In this document: piece after piece, positions 31,499-43,060 of the stretch
Layout of the letters: every line of letters starts with the position of its first letter
Position numbering within the stretch: the first letter of the stretch is position 1
Source of the DNA: Dinochytrium kinnereticum
Lineage: Eukaryota; Chytridiomycota; Chytridiomycetes; Chytridiales; Chytridiaceae
DNA length: 47,813 nucleotides
NCBI GenBank assembly: GCA_027604005.1
Contig: JADGJT010000014.1
Span: 24,321 to 72,133, forward strand
Reading direction: 5' to 3'
Notes under the pieces: model-generated
The model's database searches: none
What the model was told of the DNA's origin: nothing
Seen by the model: the letters and a program-made list of their open reading frames with translations, nothing else
Translations under genes and position numbers: made by a program

Positions 31499-33021
31499 CT
31501 ACTCCCAGTCATCTCCCCAATCGCTCGAATCATCGGCTGCTTTCGGAGGCTTTTGCTTCTTCTCGGCCTCGATCGCAGTAACCTCAGGTGCAGAGTCCAC
31601 TCCAGATACAATCTCATAGCTGCTCTCCGAAACGTCTGCATCCTTCTTTTCAATGGTTGGACTTGTGGAGGTTGAAGGAATTGCAACCGAGGTGGCACTG
31701 GCGTTAACTAGTTCTGGTGACTTTAGCTGATCATTATCATCATCTGGCTTTGATTCAGTAGGGATAGTTTCGGATGCGTCTGCTTTCGGAACCTGATCAT
31801 CATTTTCGTCTTCTGATTCCCATCCAACTTCCTCCTCATGGACAGAAGTTGCTATAAGATATTACTATGTGACGAAGAGGAGACTTCCACTAACCACTCA
31901 ATAAACGCTTTCGAGCCTCCTCCTCGCGCTCAATCTCACTTATATAAAAGAAGTAACGGAGCCAAAAATCATCGTTCGTCGCTTGCGATGGTACTTTTTT
32001 CAGGTTACAAAGCTAGCCACGAAACAGCAGAACCTACCAATCCTTTTGTAAAGTCTCTCGGCATCCTCATTATCATTCAAAAGTCTTGCAATTGCGGTTG
32101 AGTGATTGGAAATGATAAAAGATTCACGAAAATCGCTATATCTCTTAACAAAATCGACGTCCGCTGAGCTTTTGGCTGGATCCTCAATAAAGTGAAGGGG
32201 TGCCTTCCATAACTCGGCAATGGCTGCTGTCTTTCGATCGTATCTAAGAGGTATTAACTTGAGCCATCTTAGGACTAAATACAAAATAGCTTTCGTTTTT
32301 GATATGTTTGGGGATGCTTCTGGGGTCGAGATTGAAATTGCGGATGTTAAAAAGCTGGTGATGCCTGATCCAACATGTGTCAATGTGTGCTCTAGAAAGT
32401 CTTCAGCTGTATCTGCAAGCGCTTCTAAATTTGCCACCGTGGAAGCTATAGTATCCTGGATGCTCCCGCTTGCATTGGAAGGGATTTCTTTGGCTGGCTG
32501 CCCATCTGGTCTTTCTGGTCCTGGAGCATTCCTTGAAGTAACCGTTTCATTCTCCGCCGTATCTGTTTCCGTTGTCTCCTGATTCGGATTTGCATTCGAG
32601 GCCACTATTGTTACGAATTCAGAAAGGTCACTAATAATAAGGATAGGTTAGCATCGCAATCTTCGTACACAAGGAACCTACCGCTTGTATATATCAGCCA
32701 CGAGCTCTGACTAAGGTTCATAATTAATAGAAAATATCAATGCAACCATACTTGTTTTTTAACTGTGTCGACAATGGTTCCCCATGAAATGGAGTTTGTA
32801 AATGCCCCCCAGCCTGCACCCCAACTAGACGCTATGCCTGAAACTTCCGCCCCAATTGATGTCTTTTCCGGTGAATTTTCGGGTGCATTTAAAAGATTAT
32901 TGACTTCATCCCCTGGAATTGATGCATTTTTGGCAACTTCTTGATCGCCATCCTCTTTCTCCCTCATCTTTTTCTCAGCCTCTCTCAGATCAGCAGCAGA
33001 TGGTGGCAAGAACTCCCCCAT
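31499..33021 (-). CDS. BSD-domain protein (BSDC1-like)
   Basis: Read from MGEFLPPSAADLREAEKKM at 33021. The N-terminal part has an amphipathic 'WGAGWGAFTNSISWGTIVDT' segment. After splicing comes a long exon (about 32605-32040) with 'TIASTVANLEALADTAEDFL' and 'LTHVGSGITSFLTSAIS'. The BSD domain follows: 'FRESFIISNHSTAIARLLND', 'AERLYKRI' and, after an intron, 'NDDFWLRYFFYISEIE', with the characteristic FW-x-RYF. The acidic tail ends in 'SSDWGDDWE'. BSD domains occur in TFIIH p62, synapse-associated proteins and BSDC1; the tryptophan-rich N-terminal helix and acidic W-x-D-D-W end fit BSDC1-like proteins of unknown function. Expected cytosolic or peripheral-membrane location is inferred. Confidence 0.82.
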
Positions 33022-33093
33022 TTTTCGATAACGGTTGCACAAATGTGCTTCGGACGCAATGATGATTGAGTGAATAGACTTCAATACGTCAAT
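33022..33093. promoter_or_regulatory. Bidirectional promoter, BSD protein / SFI1-like
   Basis: 72 bases between divergent start codons. No recognised motif. Confidence 0.5.
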
Positions 33094-36000
33094 ATGTCAT
33101 TCAGCGAGGAGGCTTTCCTCGCACTCAAGAGCATTCAGCTCGTCGAATCCCTTGCGCCTGAATTTAACGATACATTCGATTCGGTCAATCTTTTAAGAAT
33201 ATTGCGAGCGGTAGAGGCAGTTGTGAATACTGGAAGTCATAATGGATTCTACGCTGCGAGAGTCAAGCAGGAGTTTATCGAAGCGTATTATAATCTTCCA
33301 GAATCAAGCTGGTCGGAACGATGCAGTTTTATTCTTAAGGTCAGGCTACAGACGAACTCCTCTATTTAACGCTTATCAGAAGTACCACGTCAACAATTTC
33401 GTGAGGTCTATTGGACAAAAAAAAGCCATGACACATATCGCGTCGAAAACTGCTGACACTACCGACGCAGATTTCAAAGACAAAAACGACTGCGAAAATG
33501 ATGGTGCGTACAATATTTTTTTAAGCAATAAATCTCATGATGAAAGCCATTCTGGCCCTCCGGAAGATTTTGTGGAATTGGAGAAGGTAATATATTGGAA
33601 ATTGAATTCTTCTGAGTCTATCATGAGCTATACTTTGACAGTGAAGGCTGAAAAGCAGTGTCAAATAGATCTTTGGAGAAGAAGTGTTCGCTTCTGGTCC
33701 TCTTCTTGCACGAACCGCTTCCTAAAACTATGGAAGGATAGGACAAATCTTCGAAAGGTTTACAATTCCATTTTAAAATTAATAGCTTCTAATAAGCCTT
33801 AAGTTCATTCGATTACATTCTGCATTTATGCAGATTCGAAGCAATGTTGAAAAACAGCAGCATTATGAAGCTGAAATCTGTCGTGTTTTTCAGATGAAAG
33901 GCAGTTTTGCACATTGGCACAAAGTCACAAGAGAAAACAGAAATCGCAAACACCTGTTAATTTCTCTTGTAGACACGTGGAATAACTCCCATAGTTCACG
34001 TCTTGTACGAAGATCCCTCTATGTTAGCGAATGGGATAGGTTTCTTTATTTTAACCTTTATCTAAGATTTGGCGGTACCGATGTGTTACTTCCCTTATGT
34101 TAGAGTCACGTTATCGACGCTTCGCTTCTTGGAAAAAATATACGGATATGAGGCGTGCCTTGCTGCGTTGGCAGTTTCTTACGAGAAAAAGTAGCCTTTT
34201 TACCTTTTCATCGTTAATCCCTATTGTTGCCTTTAGACTATCAGTTACGAAAGAATCTAAGGATAGCTTCTTTAAGGGCTAAAGCTAAGGCATTTTACCT
34301 TTGGAAGAGTCGGTTAGTTGAAAATTATGGCATCTCTATAATGCTAATTCTTTAAAGAGCTGAAGCAAGAAATAAGCTGGAAAAAATATTGGTAGATTAT
34401 TTGGTGTTAAAGCAAAATGATTGCAAAAGCAAAGTTTTAAATTCATGGAAAGCATTGTTAGATAAGAGGTTACAATTTATAGAGCGTTTAGATCTGAAGT
34501 CTTACTAGAATCAAGCGCTCTGAGTTGGAAAAGGGTTTTGAGCAATTTCGATCCTTGCGAAGCAGTCGAAACCGGGGTTCTTTATTTCGGTTTTGGAAAT
34601 CATCCAGGTAAATGTGGGATGTTATCTTGTCTAATAACAGAAGCATCGCCAATCGCCAGGGAAAGAGGCAATTGCTGTCCCGCTTTCTACGGAAATGGGC
34701 CGTTTTTGTTCATGACCAAAAGGTTTCTTCTGTCTTAGTATCGTTCTTTATTTTAAAGGCTTTTAGGCTATAAACCATGCAACTTCGTCAGTGCACAATA
34801 AAATCAAATGTTTCTTTACTTTATGGAAGTTAATGAGGGCTCGACGCCAGGTGGGGTGAATTTGTAAATTGGAGCCTTAGCTAATCTAGCCGTAGGATCA
34901 ATATATCGCATACTCTCTAAATAGAAGAAAAATATTAGCTCGATGGTTCAGAAATTGGGTGCATATTTGCCGCATGCGAACTTTCATGCAGCAACGCGAA
35001 TCGGAGGCTTTGCGGATAACTTTTTCGAGATGGAAGATATCCTTTTATATTTAATTTTCATTTTCTTTTGAGCCGTACTTTCAATATTTCCTTTAACTGA
35101 ACTACATGGCGATCAGAAGTAACTTGATTTCAAAGGGTTAGGGATTTCACCTTCATAGGCTAAAATATAATAGGAAAGGAACTTGAAGCGACAAGCATAT
35201 TTTTGCGGGAAGTCAGACGAAAAGGCTTTCGACACTGGGCTTCCGCCTTTCGAAAGAGAAATGATGCGAATATTGCGGCTGTGGTTTGTTTTTGTTTCTT
35301 TCTTGCCTCTTCCTGCTTTGTCTGACATTTCAACTTCCTTAACAGGATTATTGCACTTCTGTTCTAAAAACACGCTATTTAAGACGATGGACATTTGAAT
35401 TCCAGATCCATGTGTTTACAGTGAACGCAGTTATTGAACGCCGCCAAACTCTCTTACTACGCTGCATGTTTTCAGATTGGGTTTTCAGGTTTGATTCACT
35501 TGTGATTTTTTCTTATCAGATAGATTTCAATCTCGAAAAGAATACCGGATGATACAAGACGCCCTTGCTTTTGAACGACGGCGAAATGAGAAAGTTACTC
35601 AAAAATGCTTTAGAGGTAAAACTCTCCTACTGCCTGTAAAGTAACTTCCTCAGCCTGGCAAGCAATAAGTCTGAAGTTTTGTGTAAGCAAGTTCAACTGC
35701 ATGAAGATACATCTCAAAAAGGCTGGGGTATTCACAATGAACTTTGACATTTTCTGATCTTAAGATATTGCGTTTGAATTATTTTGCGCGGTGGAAAAGA
35801 TTTTTGGATTGCCATAATCAAGATCGTATATGTGCAGTAGTATTCGAATCGAATGTTGTTTTGCGGTAGGATTAAATATTTTTTGAAGTCTGACGGATAG
35901 TCGATCTTTTTTTTTTTGGCTAGATAGGTTAAGTTTAAGTGCAAAACTATCGAAGACTGAAAATGCTCTCCGCTGTCGTTTAAAAAAAAGTAGTGTGCTA

Positions 36001-38040
36001 GTTTTGCATCTTATTGATATTTAAAGGCCTTTTGACTCGTTTTATTGTTGCGTGGCGTGAGCGTTACCGATATAGACTTACAGTAGAGAACTTCGATCAA
36101 ACCCGCAAATCGAAGATCCTTACTTTAATATTTCATCAGTGGCGAAGTCAAAAGCTTAGGAAAGAGAGAAACAGAAAGGTAGAAAGGTCGGCTAACCTGA
36201 GTTCTGATGTTTTTAAGGTCAAGAAGTTGTGTGCCAAATTCCTCCAGTCGCGCATATACCTATATTTCTCGACATGGCGATGGCTTCTTAAGGTAGAGCA
36301 TACCAAATTCTATTTATAACCCTTATAGTTTCATCAAAGCTCCCGCGGAATCATTCTAAGGTCTGAAACGAAATATTTCAACATATGGAGACATTACTTC
36401 ACACGGTCTATTCATGATTCACTGGCAGACAAGTTATATTGGCAAAAGTTAAAGATTATTGCGTTAAAAAAATGGCTTCTGTGCTGTCTCCGGAACTCAC
36501 AAGATCTCGTTCGGTAATGCCAATAAATTAACTTAGCTAATGCCTAGGCTGTCTACAACAATGCAGGTTGCTAGTTCTAGATATTTCCTGGCCTGCCACT
36601 TCTCATACAAGGTATTTTCGATAGAAGAGTGTAATTAAATATTGCAGCCCCCAAACAACTTTGATAGCTTTCTGAAGCTTGACACTGTCCGACGAGTTTT
36701 GTCAACTTACGAGATTACAGTGGAATTAATTAAACTCGGTAAGATTCATGCCAATCTTTCTAAAATTGATTTAGTGCAATAGAGGGAGACATTTCAAGGC
36801 ATACTATGAGAACGATTTTAGTCCCGAACGAGTTGTCTACTCGGTTGAGAACCCAATATTTTCTAGTACGTGAGCAGTGGATTGAAGTTACCAGAAAACA
36901 CTCGACAGAAGGATCAATTAGTAAACATAAAAACTCTATGAGATTAATGTCTAATAATTGGAACCAATGGAGAAGACGCCGAGAGTTCTCTAAGATTCAA
37001 GATCGAATGGCTGCTCGATTTCTCTATTTGCGCAATGCTGGTCACTTCTTCGAAATCTGGCGGAAACGCTTCAGTAGTAGAAAAATCGCTAAGAAGAGGT
37101 CGTGGGATATTTGGCGTCAGGAGGTTGAGTCATCTAGAAATCGCGAAATCATGCTCAATGTAAGACAATAGGAGACTGCGCAAATTAACATACTCTAGGT
37201 CCTGCTAGTTTGGCGCATATTTACATTCCTTAAACTTAGGCAGAAGAGGCGGCTTCTGCAGAGTACACTATCACATTGGAATTTTGTTTTAATGAGGAAT
37301 CGAGGTTTGTTTTTCTTGCTTTTATTCTCATCATTTACTGGAAATAAATTTAGAAAGGCAAAGGCTTTCTCAGAAGCACTGTGAACACATGCTGGTGTTT
37401 AGCCTTTTTAAAAGATGGCGTAACTCGACCTTTACGAAACTGGAGAGAGTTCCTTCATTTAAGATTGTGGAGAAGATTGACATAGGAGCTTCTTCATTTG
37501 ATATCATAGAAAGGGATGTTTTTGGTCCCAAGCGGAAGAGAACTGCTTCATCTAATATGATGGACAATATCGACGCTTGTAACATCACAATCGATCAAAA
37601 AAGGTCACTCTCAGAGACTTTCGATACTTTGCCCGATATGAGAACAGAGACGTTATCTTTGGATCAATTCTTGAGCCTTGAAGAACTGGCTATCAATCAC
37701 TTTGCGCAGCGGAATCTAAGCCAGTATCTTGATATATGGAAGAGGCGTTCCGTTCAGTCCAAGTTTGAATCTGAGAGGAAGATGGTTTGAGTCTTTTGCT
37801 GAAGCCTATAAGTTTTGTTGTCTGACGGAGCCGTACTTATTGCAGGTATTTGCAAAAGCTTGGGAGGAGCATCGTCTTAAGCGAAAGATACTTTACGCGT
37901 GGATAATGTACAATAGCAAATTTGGAGATACCCCGTCAAATCATGACGATATAGGGTGCTCTACTTTTTTCAACTCTTTTAAAAGTCTTGATATCAACCA
38001 GCGACGTGTATCCTTCCCGCAAGATCTGTTTGACTTCTAA
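33094..38040 (+). CDS. SFI1: SFI1-like centrin-binding repeat protein
   Basis: Long gene of many exons separated by short introns, from MSFSEEAFLALKSIQLVESL at 33094 to '...RRVSFPQDLFDF' at 38040. It encodes a long series of roughly 25-40-residue helical repeats centred on Trp. Examples are 'RFLKLWKDRTNLRK', 'GSFAHWHKVTRENRNRKHL', 'RRFASWKKYTDMRRALLRWQ', 'SKVLNSWKALLDKRLQFIER', 'LTRFIVAWRERYRYRL', 'LTLIFHQWRSQKLRKERN', 'HFFEIWRKRFSSRK', 'LVFSLFKRWRNSTFTKLE' and 'LSQYLDIWKRRSV'. This A-x-x-F-x-x-W-[RK] pattern is that of Sfi1, where each repeat in a continuous helix binds one centrin, forming the filament of spindle-pole-body half-bridges and basal-body fibres. In a zoosporic fungus it would act at the centriole/kinetosome. 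I count at least eighteen candidate repeats. Codons are strongly AT-ending. Individual exon borders are not all resolved. Confidence 0.85.
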
Positions 38041-38108
38041 TAAATGGCGGGCCGCCAATTCACATCAACTTTTTATTGCTCTAAGACCATCAAAATACAA
38101 TTTTCTTT

Positions 38109-40256
38109 CTATTTCAATTGCTCTTTTGCAATTTCGTAGAGCTTAAGAGACTCGGGGTTTACAAGACTGCTACTATTGGTAACATTCTCTCCGTTCAAAA
38201 TCTTCTTCACAGCAATTTCAACCTTCTTTCCAGTATGAGTGTAGGGAATCTCTTCTATTGGCAAAATGATGGCAGGCACATGCCTACAAAAAAACATTAA
38301 ACAACGGCGCCTTTTGTATGGGGCATTACCTAGGAGAGAGCTGGTCTCGAATTTTGGATCGAACACGGGCCATCAACTCATTCGTAATAGTGGATCCAGA
38401 TTTTGGCTTCAAAAACATAATGACACGCTCATCGTTAGAATGTCTTTGGCCAACCTACATCTAGGTTAGATAAAATTGTTATGGACAGTTTAATAATTAC
38501 TGCTAGGGAATCCGATATCTCTTCAAACTGAGCAATAACGTTGTAAAGCTCGCTGCTACCAAACCTCACACCGCCAGGTTTAAGAGTTCCGTCACTAGAA
38601 TTAAATCGTAAGCAACCAAAAGGATACAATTTCAGGCACCTTCGTCCAAGCATCAGAACACCACTGGTTTGGGGGTTCACGACCATGAAGTCGCCGTGAT
38701 ACCACACATTGTCGTATGTTGAAAAGTAAGAAGACTTATATTTTTCTCCCGAGGCATCGTTCCAAAAATAGACGGGCATGACAGGGAAGGGCTTCACGCA
38801 GACAAGATCACCAGGAGCCCCGACAATGGGTAGACCTGAAGGATCCCAAGCCTCAATAGCCATTCCAAGGCATCGGCACATAATTTCACCGCGATATACA
38901 GTTCCTTCACAGTTGTGGCCGGCGAAGAGAGATATAATGTCCGTTCCACCTGTAATGGATCCGAGAAGAACATCGCTCTTGATGTCATTATAAACAAAGT
39001 CGTACTGTTCGGGGTAAAGCGGCGAACCAGTCGAGTAGATGTGCCTCAGAGATGCCAGAGAATGAGTCTTCTTCGGGGAGATATTCATTTCCTGCATCGA
39101 AGCAATGTATTTCGCCGAAGTTCCAAATATAGTGATCTTTAAAGAATCCACGAGATCCCACAAACGTTCAGGGGTGGACTTGAAAGGGCTACCATCGTAT
39201 AATACGAGTGTCACGCCAATAGAAAGACCGCTAACAAGCCACTGCCACATCATCCATGAGGTTGTTGTATAGTAGAACATTGTGTCTTTACGATTTAGAC
39301 CGCCCTGGATCTTATGCTCTTTGAAATGTTGGATAAGGGCGCCACCTGCAGAATGAACGATGCATTTGGGTTTCCCCGTCGTTCCTGAAGAATACATAAT
39401 GAAAAGGGGGTGATCAAAAGAGAGTTGCGCAAAAGTAAGCGCGTCCTCTTCTTTAGAGAGTGACAGGAACTTCTCGAGACTTTCGCATTTAGGAAGAGGA
39501 AGGTCGGCACTGGCACTTTTCACAATTGGAATAATAACGACTTTTTGGACGCTCGGAAGGCCTACAAATCTTAGTTTCAACTTTAAAAAGGATATAGAGC
39601 CAACCCTCAGCCACTTCCTTCAGCTTCGCGAGATGGCTATAAGTCTTCCCATTGTACACAACAGCGTTTACGGAAAACAAGAACTTGGGCTCAATCTGTC
39701 CAAATCGCTCTAGAATAGCGGTAGGTCCTAAATCGGGGGATGCAGAAGACCAAATAGCGCCAATAGACGCGACAGCCAACAACAATATGATTGTTTCAGG
39801 CACATTTGGGAGATACGCGGCAACCACGTCTCGCTCTCGTAATCCCGCTCGACGAAAAGCAGATGCGTATAGCTTAACGAGCGATTCCAGCTGAAGGTAA
39901 GTAAACGACCTTCCGGTCCCGCCTTCGTTGGCTTCGATGAGCGCGACTTGATCATCTCGATATCGAAGCAGATTTTCGGCGTAGTTTAGTTTGGCTCCAG
40001 CAAACCACTTGGGGATGGCATCCATTTTCACAGTGGTATCCAATACGGTTTCATACTTGCTACTTGATATGATATCTGAGTACTCCCAGACTGCAGCCCA
40101 GAAGTCCGTGATGCTCTCAATGGACCAATCATACAGATCATCATAAGCCTTCAGCTGTAGATCGTATTTCTTGTTGACATAGTTTCGAAATTCAGTGATG
40201 GAAGACGGAGATATAGAGGTCCACAGCGCCTTCGGTGTAAGGTTCAGCTCGTCCAT
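38109..40256 (-). CDS. Acetoacetyl-CoA synthetase
   Basis: Starts MDELNLTPKALWTSISPSSI at 40256. A short intron near 39560 joins 'SHLAKLKEVAEG' to 'LPSVQKVVIIPIV'. A second, 45-nt intron near 38600-38645 joins 'VLMLGR' to 'SDGTLKPGGVRFGSSE'. Another near 38470-38510 precedes 'RVIMFLKPKSG'. Adenylate-forming motifs are clear: A3 'MYSSGTTGKPKCIVHSAGG', 'YSTGSPLYPEQYDF', the 'YHGDF' Asp and the final Lys region 'TGKKVEIAVKKILNG'. 'KWFAGAKLNYAENLL' and 'TTTSWMMWQWLVSGL' place it in the acetoacetyl-CoA synthetase branch, not acetyl-CoA synthetase. It activates acetoacetate to acetoacetyl-CoA in the cytosol, feeding sterol and fatty-acid synthesis. Length after splicing, about 670 aa, fits the family. 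Its stop lies 68 bases from the SFI1-like stop. Confidence 0.93.
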
Positions 40257-40422
40257 GCAGGCTGTGCAGTGATGTCAAGTAATCAAGTAATGGCCAGATT
40301 GCAATTTTTTTCAAGCCCTCATCTCAAATATAAATCATACGATAACATCCGGCGTTGGCGCGGGAGCAATTTATGAAGTGTGGTAAATATTATTTATTGA
40401 TAATGCAACATCGATTTAGCCA

Positions 40423-41466
40423 TCAAGACTTTTCGCTGGTTTTCGACAGCACAGTCCTTATCAATTCCGTGATCTCCGCTGCCTTAACGGCTGCAACATT
40501 CGCACAGCGTATAATCAAACTCATCTCCAAGGGGCAGCCACCAGCTTTGGACAAGGTGCACAGCTCTCGATGCGCATTAACCACTACGGTCATGTCTCCC
40601 TCCTGTACCTGCTCTTCCAAATGGCTTGGATCCATAACCACACTTTCCCTAAGAGACTTGTCAACCAAAAAGAGAATTAACAGTTACCCCTTGTCAAACA
40701 GTCCAAAGGAAATGCAAATGGGTATATGATGAACGCTAAGGGGTATCGGATTTCTCTCCTCCACAGAATACTTTGCAGAAAGAAGTCAGCAATCACTGTG
40801 TCCGAAAAGGGGTTGATCACTTACCACTGTCACCACATCGCCATCCACAGATATGTCGGGACGGCGAAAATGTAGCAATGCCGTTATAGCAGCGATACAT
40901 GCGCAGTCAACGATGTTGCCGTCATGATCCAATACGTGGATGTCTATTCTTATTGACCAGACCTGCAACACCGATTGGTTCATAATTCATCCAAATATAC
41001 GGACCTTTTCTCCAGCTATAATACATAATCCTTCAGTGTCAATCGCTCGGGTTTTTTTTAAAGCCTTTTCCAGTAATCTACTCACTAGAACCTCCTCCTC
41101 TGACGGTCTGAGTGAGAGTTAGACGAGATTTTGTATAGAGGGCCAAACCGTCCGATTTCAAATTGAGGTGAGGCCATAGGAGAGAACGATGTGCTGAATG
41201 TGACAAAGCCTTCATTCGGGTTATTTCCCAGTGGCCTTTCAATCTCAGCCGAAACATTTGCCAGCACCCTGTTCGGACCGATTGGCATGCATCCATCAAG
41301 AATCCTAAGCAAACCTCGTCTTGCCCAGCAAAGCTTCCACCCTTCCAAATCCCGATCCAAACTGTATTTTTACATTCCTATAGTCTAGCAGCTTGCGCCC
41401 GTCCCACCGGATGCCCTCGTTGATCGCCTGAGCTACGAACTCTTTTTCGTTTCGCGAGGGTTCCAT
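40423..41466 (-). CDS. RRP45: Exosome core subunit RRP45 (EXOSC9)
   Basis: Begins 'MEPSRNEKEFVAQAINEGIR' and 'WDGRKLLDYRNVKIQFG' at 41466. An intron near 41320-41275 joins '...EALLGKTR' to 'VLANVSAEIERPLGNNPNEG'. Then come 'FSPMASPQFEIGRFG', 'VWSIRIDIHVLDHDGNIVDC', 'CIAAITALLHFRRPDISVDG' and finally 'NAHRELCTLSKAGGCPL' and 'AVKAAEITELIRTVL'. This is the RNase PH fold of RRP45/EXOSC9, one of six ring subunits of the eukaryotic RNA exosome in nucleus and cytoplasm. The family is catalytically inactive but is needed for ring assembly and RNA threading to DIS3/RRP44. The 'DIHVLDHDGNIVDCAC' stretch separates it from RRP43 and RRP42. Its start codon is only 14 bp from that of LZTFL1 on the other strand. 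Confidence 0.93.
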
Positions 41467-41480
41467 GTCACACACAAGAG
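41467..41480. promoter_or_regulatory. 14-bp spacer between divergent RRP45 and LZTFL1 starts
   Basis: The two start codons are separated by only fourteen bases, a CACA-rich stretch. Both proteins have conserved N-termini beginning at these codons, so the 5' UTRs must overlap in antisense or transcription must initiate inside the partner coding region. Confidence 0.65.
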
Positions 41481-42658
41481 ATGCTCACCAACCTGACAAG
41501 TCGTCATAAGAACGAAATAATCGAGTACCTCAAGTTCGTACGCGGGCAAAGAGGACAGACCCTACGCGAGTTGCAATGTACAATCGAGGAGGTCTTGGAG
41601 AAACGATTGACCGATACCACTTACAACTTGGACGATGTCAGAAACATTGCTGATGAGCTCGAGACAGCTGTGAAGAGTGCTGTTGAATGCGAACTCATGC
41701 ATCATTCACACCGACACATCCTGCTATTGCAGCAGTATTTTACACAGGGGGAGAAGGAAAAGGTTTTATTTCAAGGAAACTTTTTGGCCCTGGATGATAG
41801 GTATTTGACTTGTAAAGTTTTCTCCACCATTACTAAAGTCGTGACCTGCAGGCAGTTGCTTCAGATGGCGGCGAAATTTGAGCAGGATAACTTGCCGTCG
41901 AACAATGGGGTGGGTTTCCTTTTTTTAGAAACTATTATCTCATATGATAAAAGCGAGTGGCGGAGCAACCTTCTTCGTTCGGCGACCAGGTATATTAACT
42001 CGTCAGCATTTCCCAATAGCAAATGTTTGACTAATCTCAAAAATAGAATTTAAGGGAAGTCATGCCGGAAAAGGTGATGAATATTCTTTCATATTGCTTT
42101 TTTACTTAACTCTTTGGCAGTTGGCAGCGATGGCATTGGGCTCTGGAAAGGTAGAAGTTATCTGGTGATGATAGCTAACATGCAAAGGAGGATTCGAGAA
42201 AGGCGGACCTTAAAATCCAGGAGCTTGAGGTGGGGATAACCTCGTAATTTGCTTTCTTTGTCATCTTATTCGAAGAGTAGCATAGGAATAAACTACTAGA
42301 GAAGAAAATTGAAGTGCTAGAATTTAAAAAAGATGATGGGAAGAGGGCAGACTTAAGAATTCATGAGCTTGAGGTAAGTTTGAGAGAGCCACCGTTTGGC
42401 AAAGGTTACTTACTCTATGTAACAGCAGAGGAATAGAACACTACAAGACAAGCTTGAAATAATGGAGCAGGTAAACGCACCATCATCAGATGCATTTATT
42501 TACAAACATAGGAGCTTAATGCAAGAATTGACCGCAGCACACCAGTTCAAAATTTAAAGCGGATGCTTGACCAAAAGAATGAGTCCCTAAGGCTATATAA
42601 GCTTAGGCTAAGGAAGCATGAGCCAGATTTCGGAGATAAAGATCATGACGATGAGTAA
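41481..42658 (+). CDS. LZTFL1: LZTFL1 (BBS17), BBSome-interacting coiled-coil protein
   Basis: Exon 1 begins MLTNLTSRHKNEIIEYLKFV, then 'RGQRGQTLRELQ', 'YNLDDVRNIADELETAVKSA', 'VECELMHHSHRHILLLQQYF'. Further exons add 'QLLQMAAKFEQDNLPSNN', 'REVMPEK' and 'LAAMALGSGK'. Repeated coiled-coil exons follow ('KADLKIQELE', 'NKLLEKKIEVLEFKKDDG', 'NRTLQDKLEIMEQ', 'LKRMLDQKNESLRLYKLRL') and the end is 'RKHEPDFGDKDHDDE', matching the usual '...YEP(E)D' terminus. LZTFL1 regulates ciliary trafficking of the BBSome and is found in ciliated organisms. Seven or so introns, several around 36-50 nt, separate very short coiled-coil exons. This is the second clear cilium gene in the window. Confidence 0.9.
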
Positions 42659-42732
42659 TACTCCATGATATGTATAATATAGGACCCTTTATCCCTTCTA
42701 CTTTCTTTTTAAAATCACATCTTTTTCAAAGG

Positions 42733-43029
42733 TTAGAATCGTGCGATGGAATCTAGCTGTTTTGAAACAATGCTCTCCATCTCTTCATATTGAAGGAATA
42801 GAAAAGAGGAATTTGCGTCCCGGAATATGATGTTTGAGGAGAACAGCTGTCGCAACCCGCCTTTCCAGCTTTTGTGTTGATTAGAATTAAACTACCAAAA
42901 CACTTACTTGTCCCCTACGAAATCTTGAGACTGTCGGAGAACTTGGTCGAATAATAGCTTTAACTCTTCAACACTACTATAGCCATTAGAGGTCTTGAAT
43001 TTTTCTTTCACCGAGCGGAAAAACTCTAG
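42733..43029 (-). CDS. Small unrecognised gene, 5' end unresolved
   Basis: Two exons are visible on the minus strand. The upstream one encodes 'LEFFRSVKEKFKTSNGYSS', 'VEELKLLFDQVLRQSQDFVG'. A 39-nt intron (GTAAGT...AAAAG) joins it to 'DNWKGGLRQLFSSNIIFRD' and an end 'EEMESIVSKQLDSIARF'. The composition and clean splice look coding, but no in-frame ATG is present, so the first exon must lie further upstream, overlapping the start region of the + strand gene at 43061, or I have mis-set the acceptor at 43030. Family not recognised; the visible part is helical and about 85 residues. Confidence 0.5.
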
Positions 43030-43060
43030 CTTTGATTAGGCAGCTGTACAGAATCTCAAC

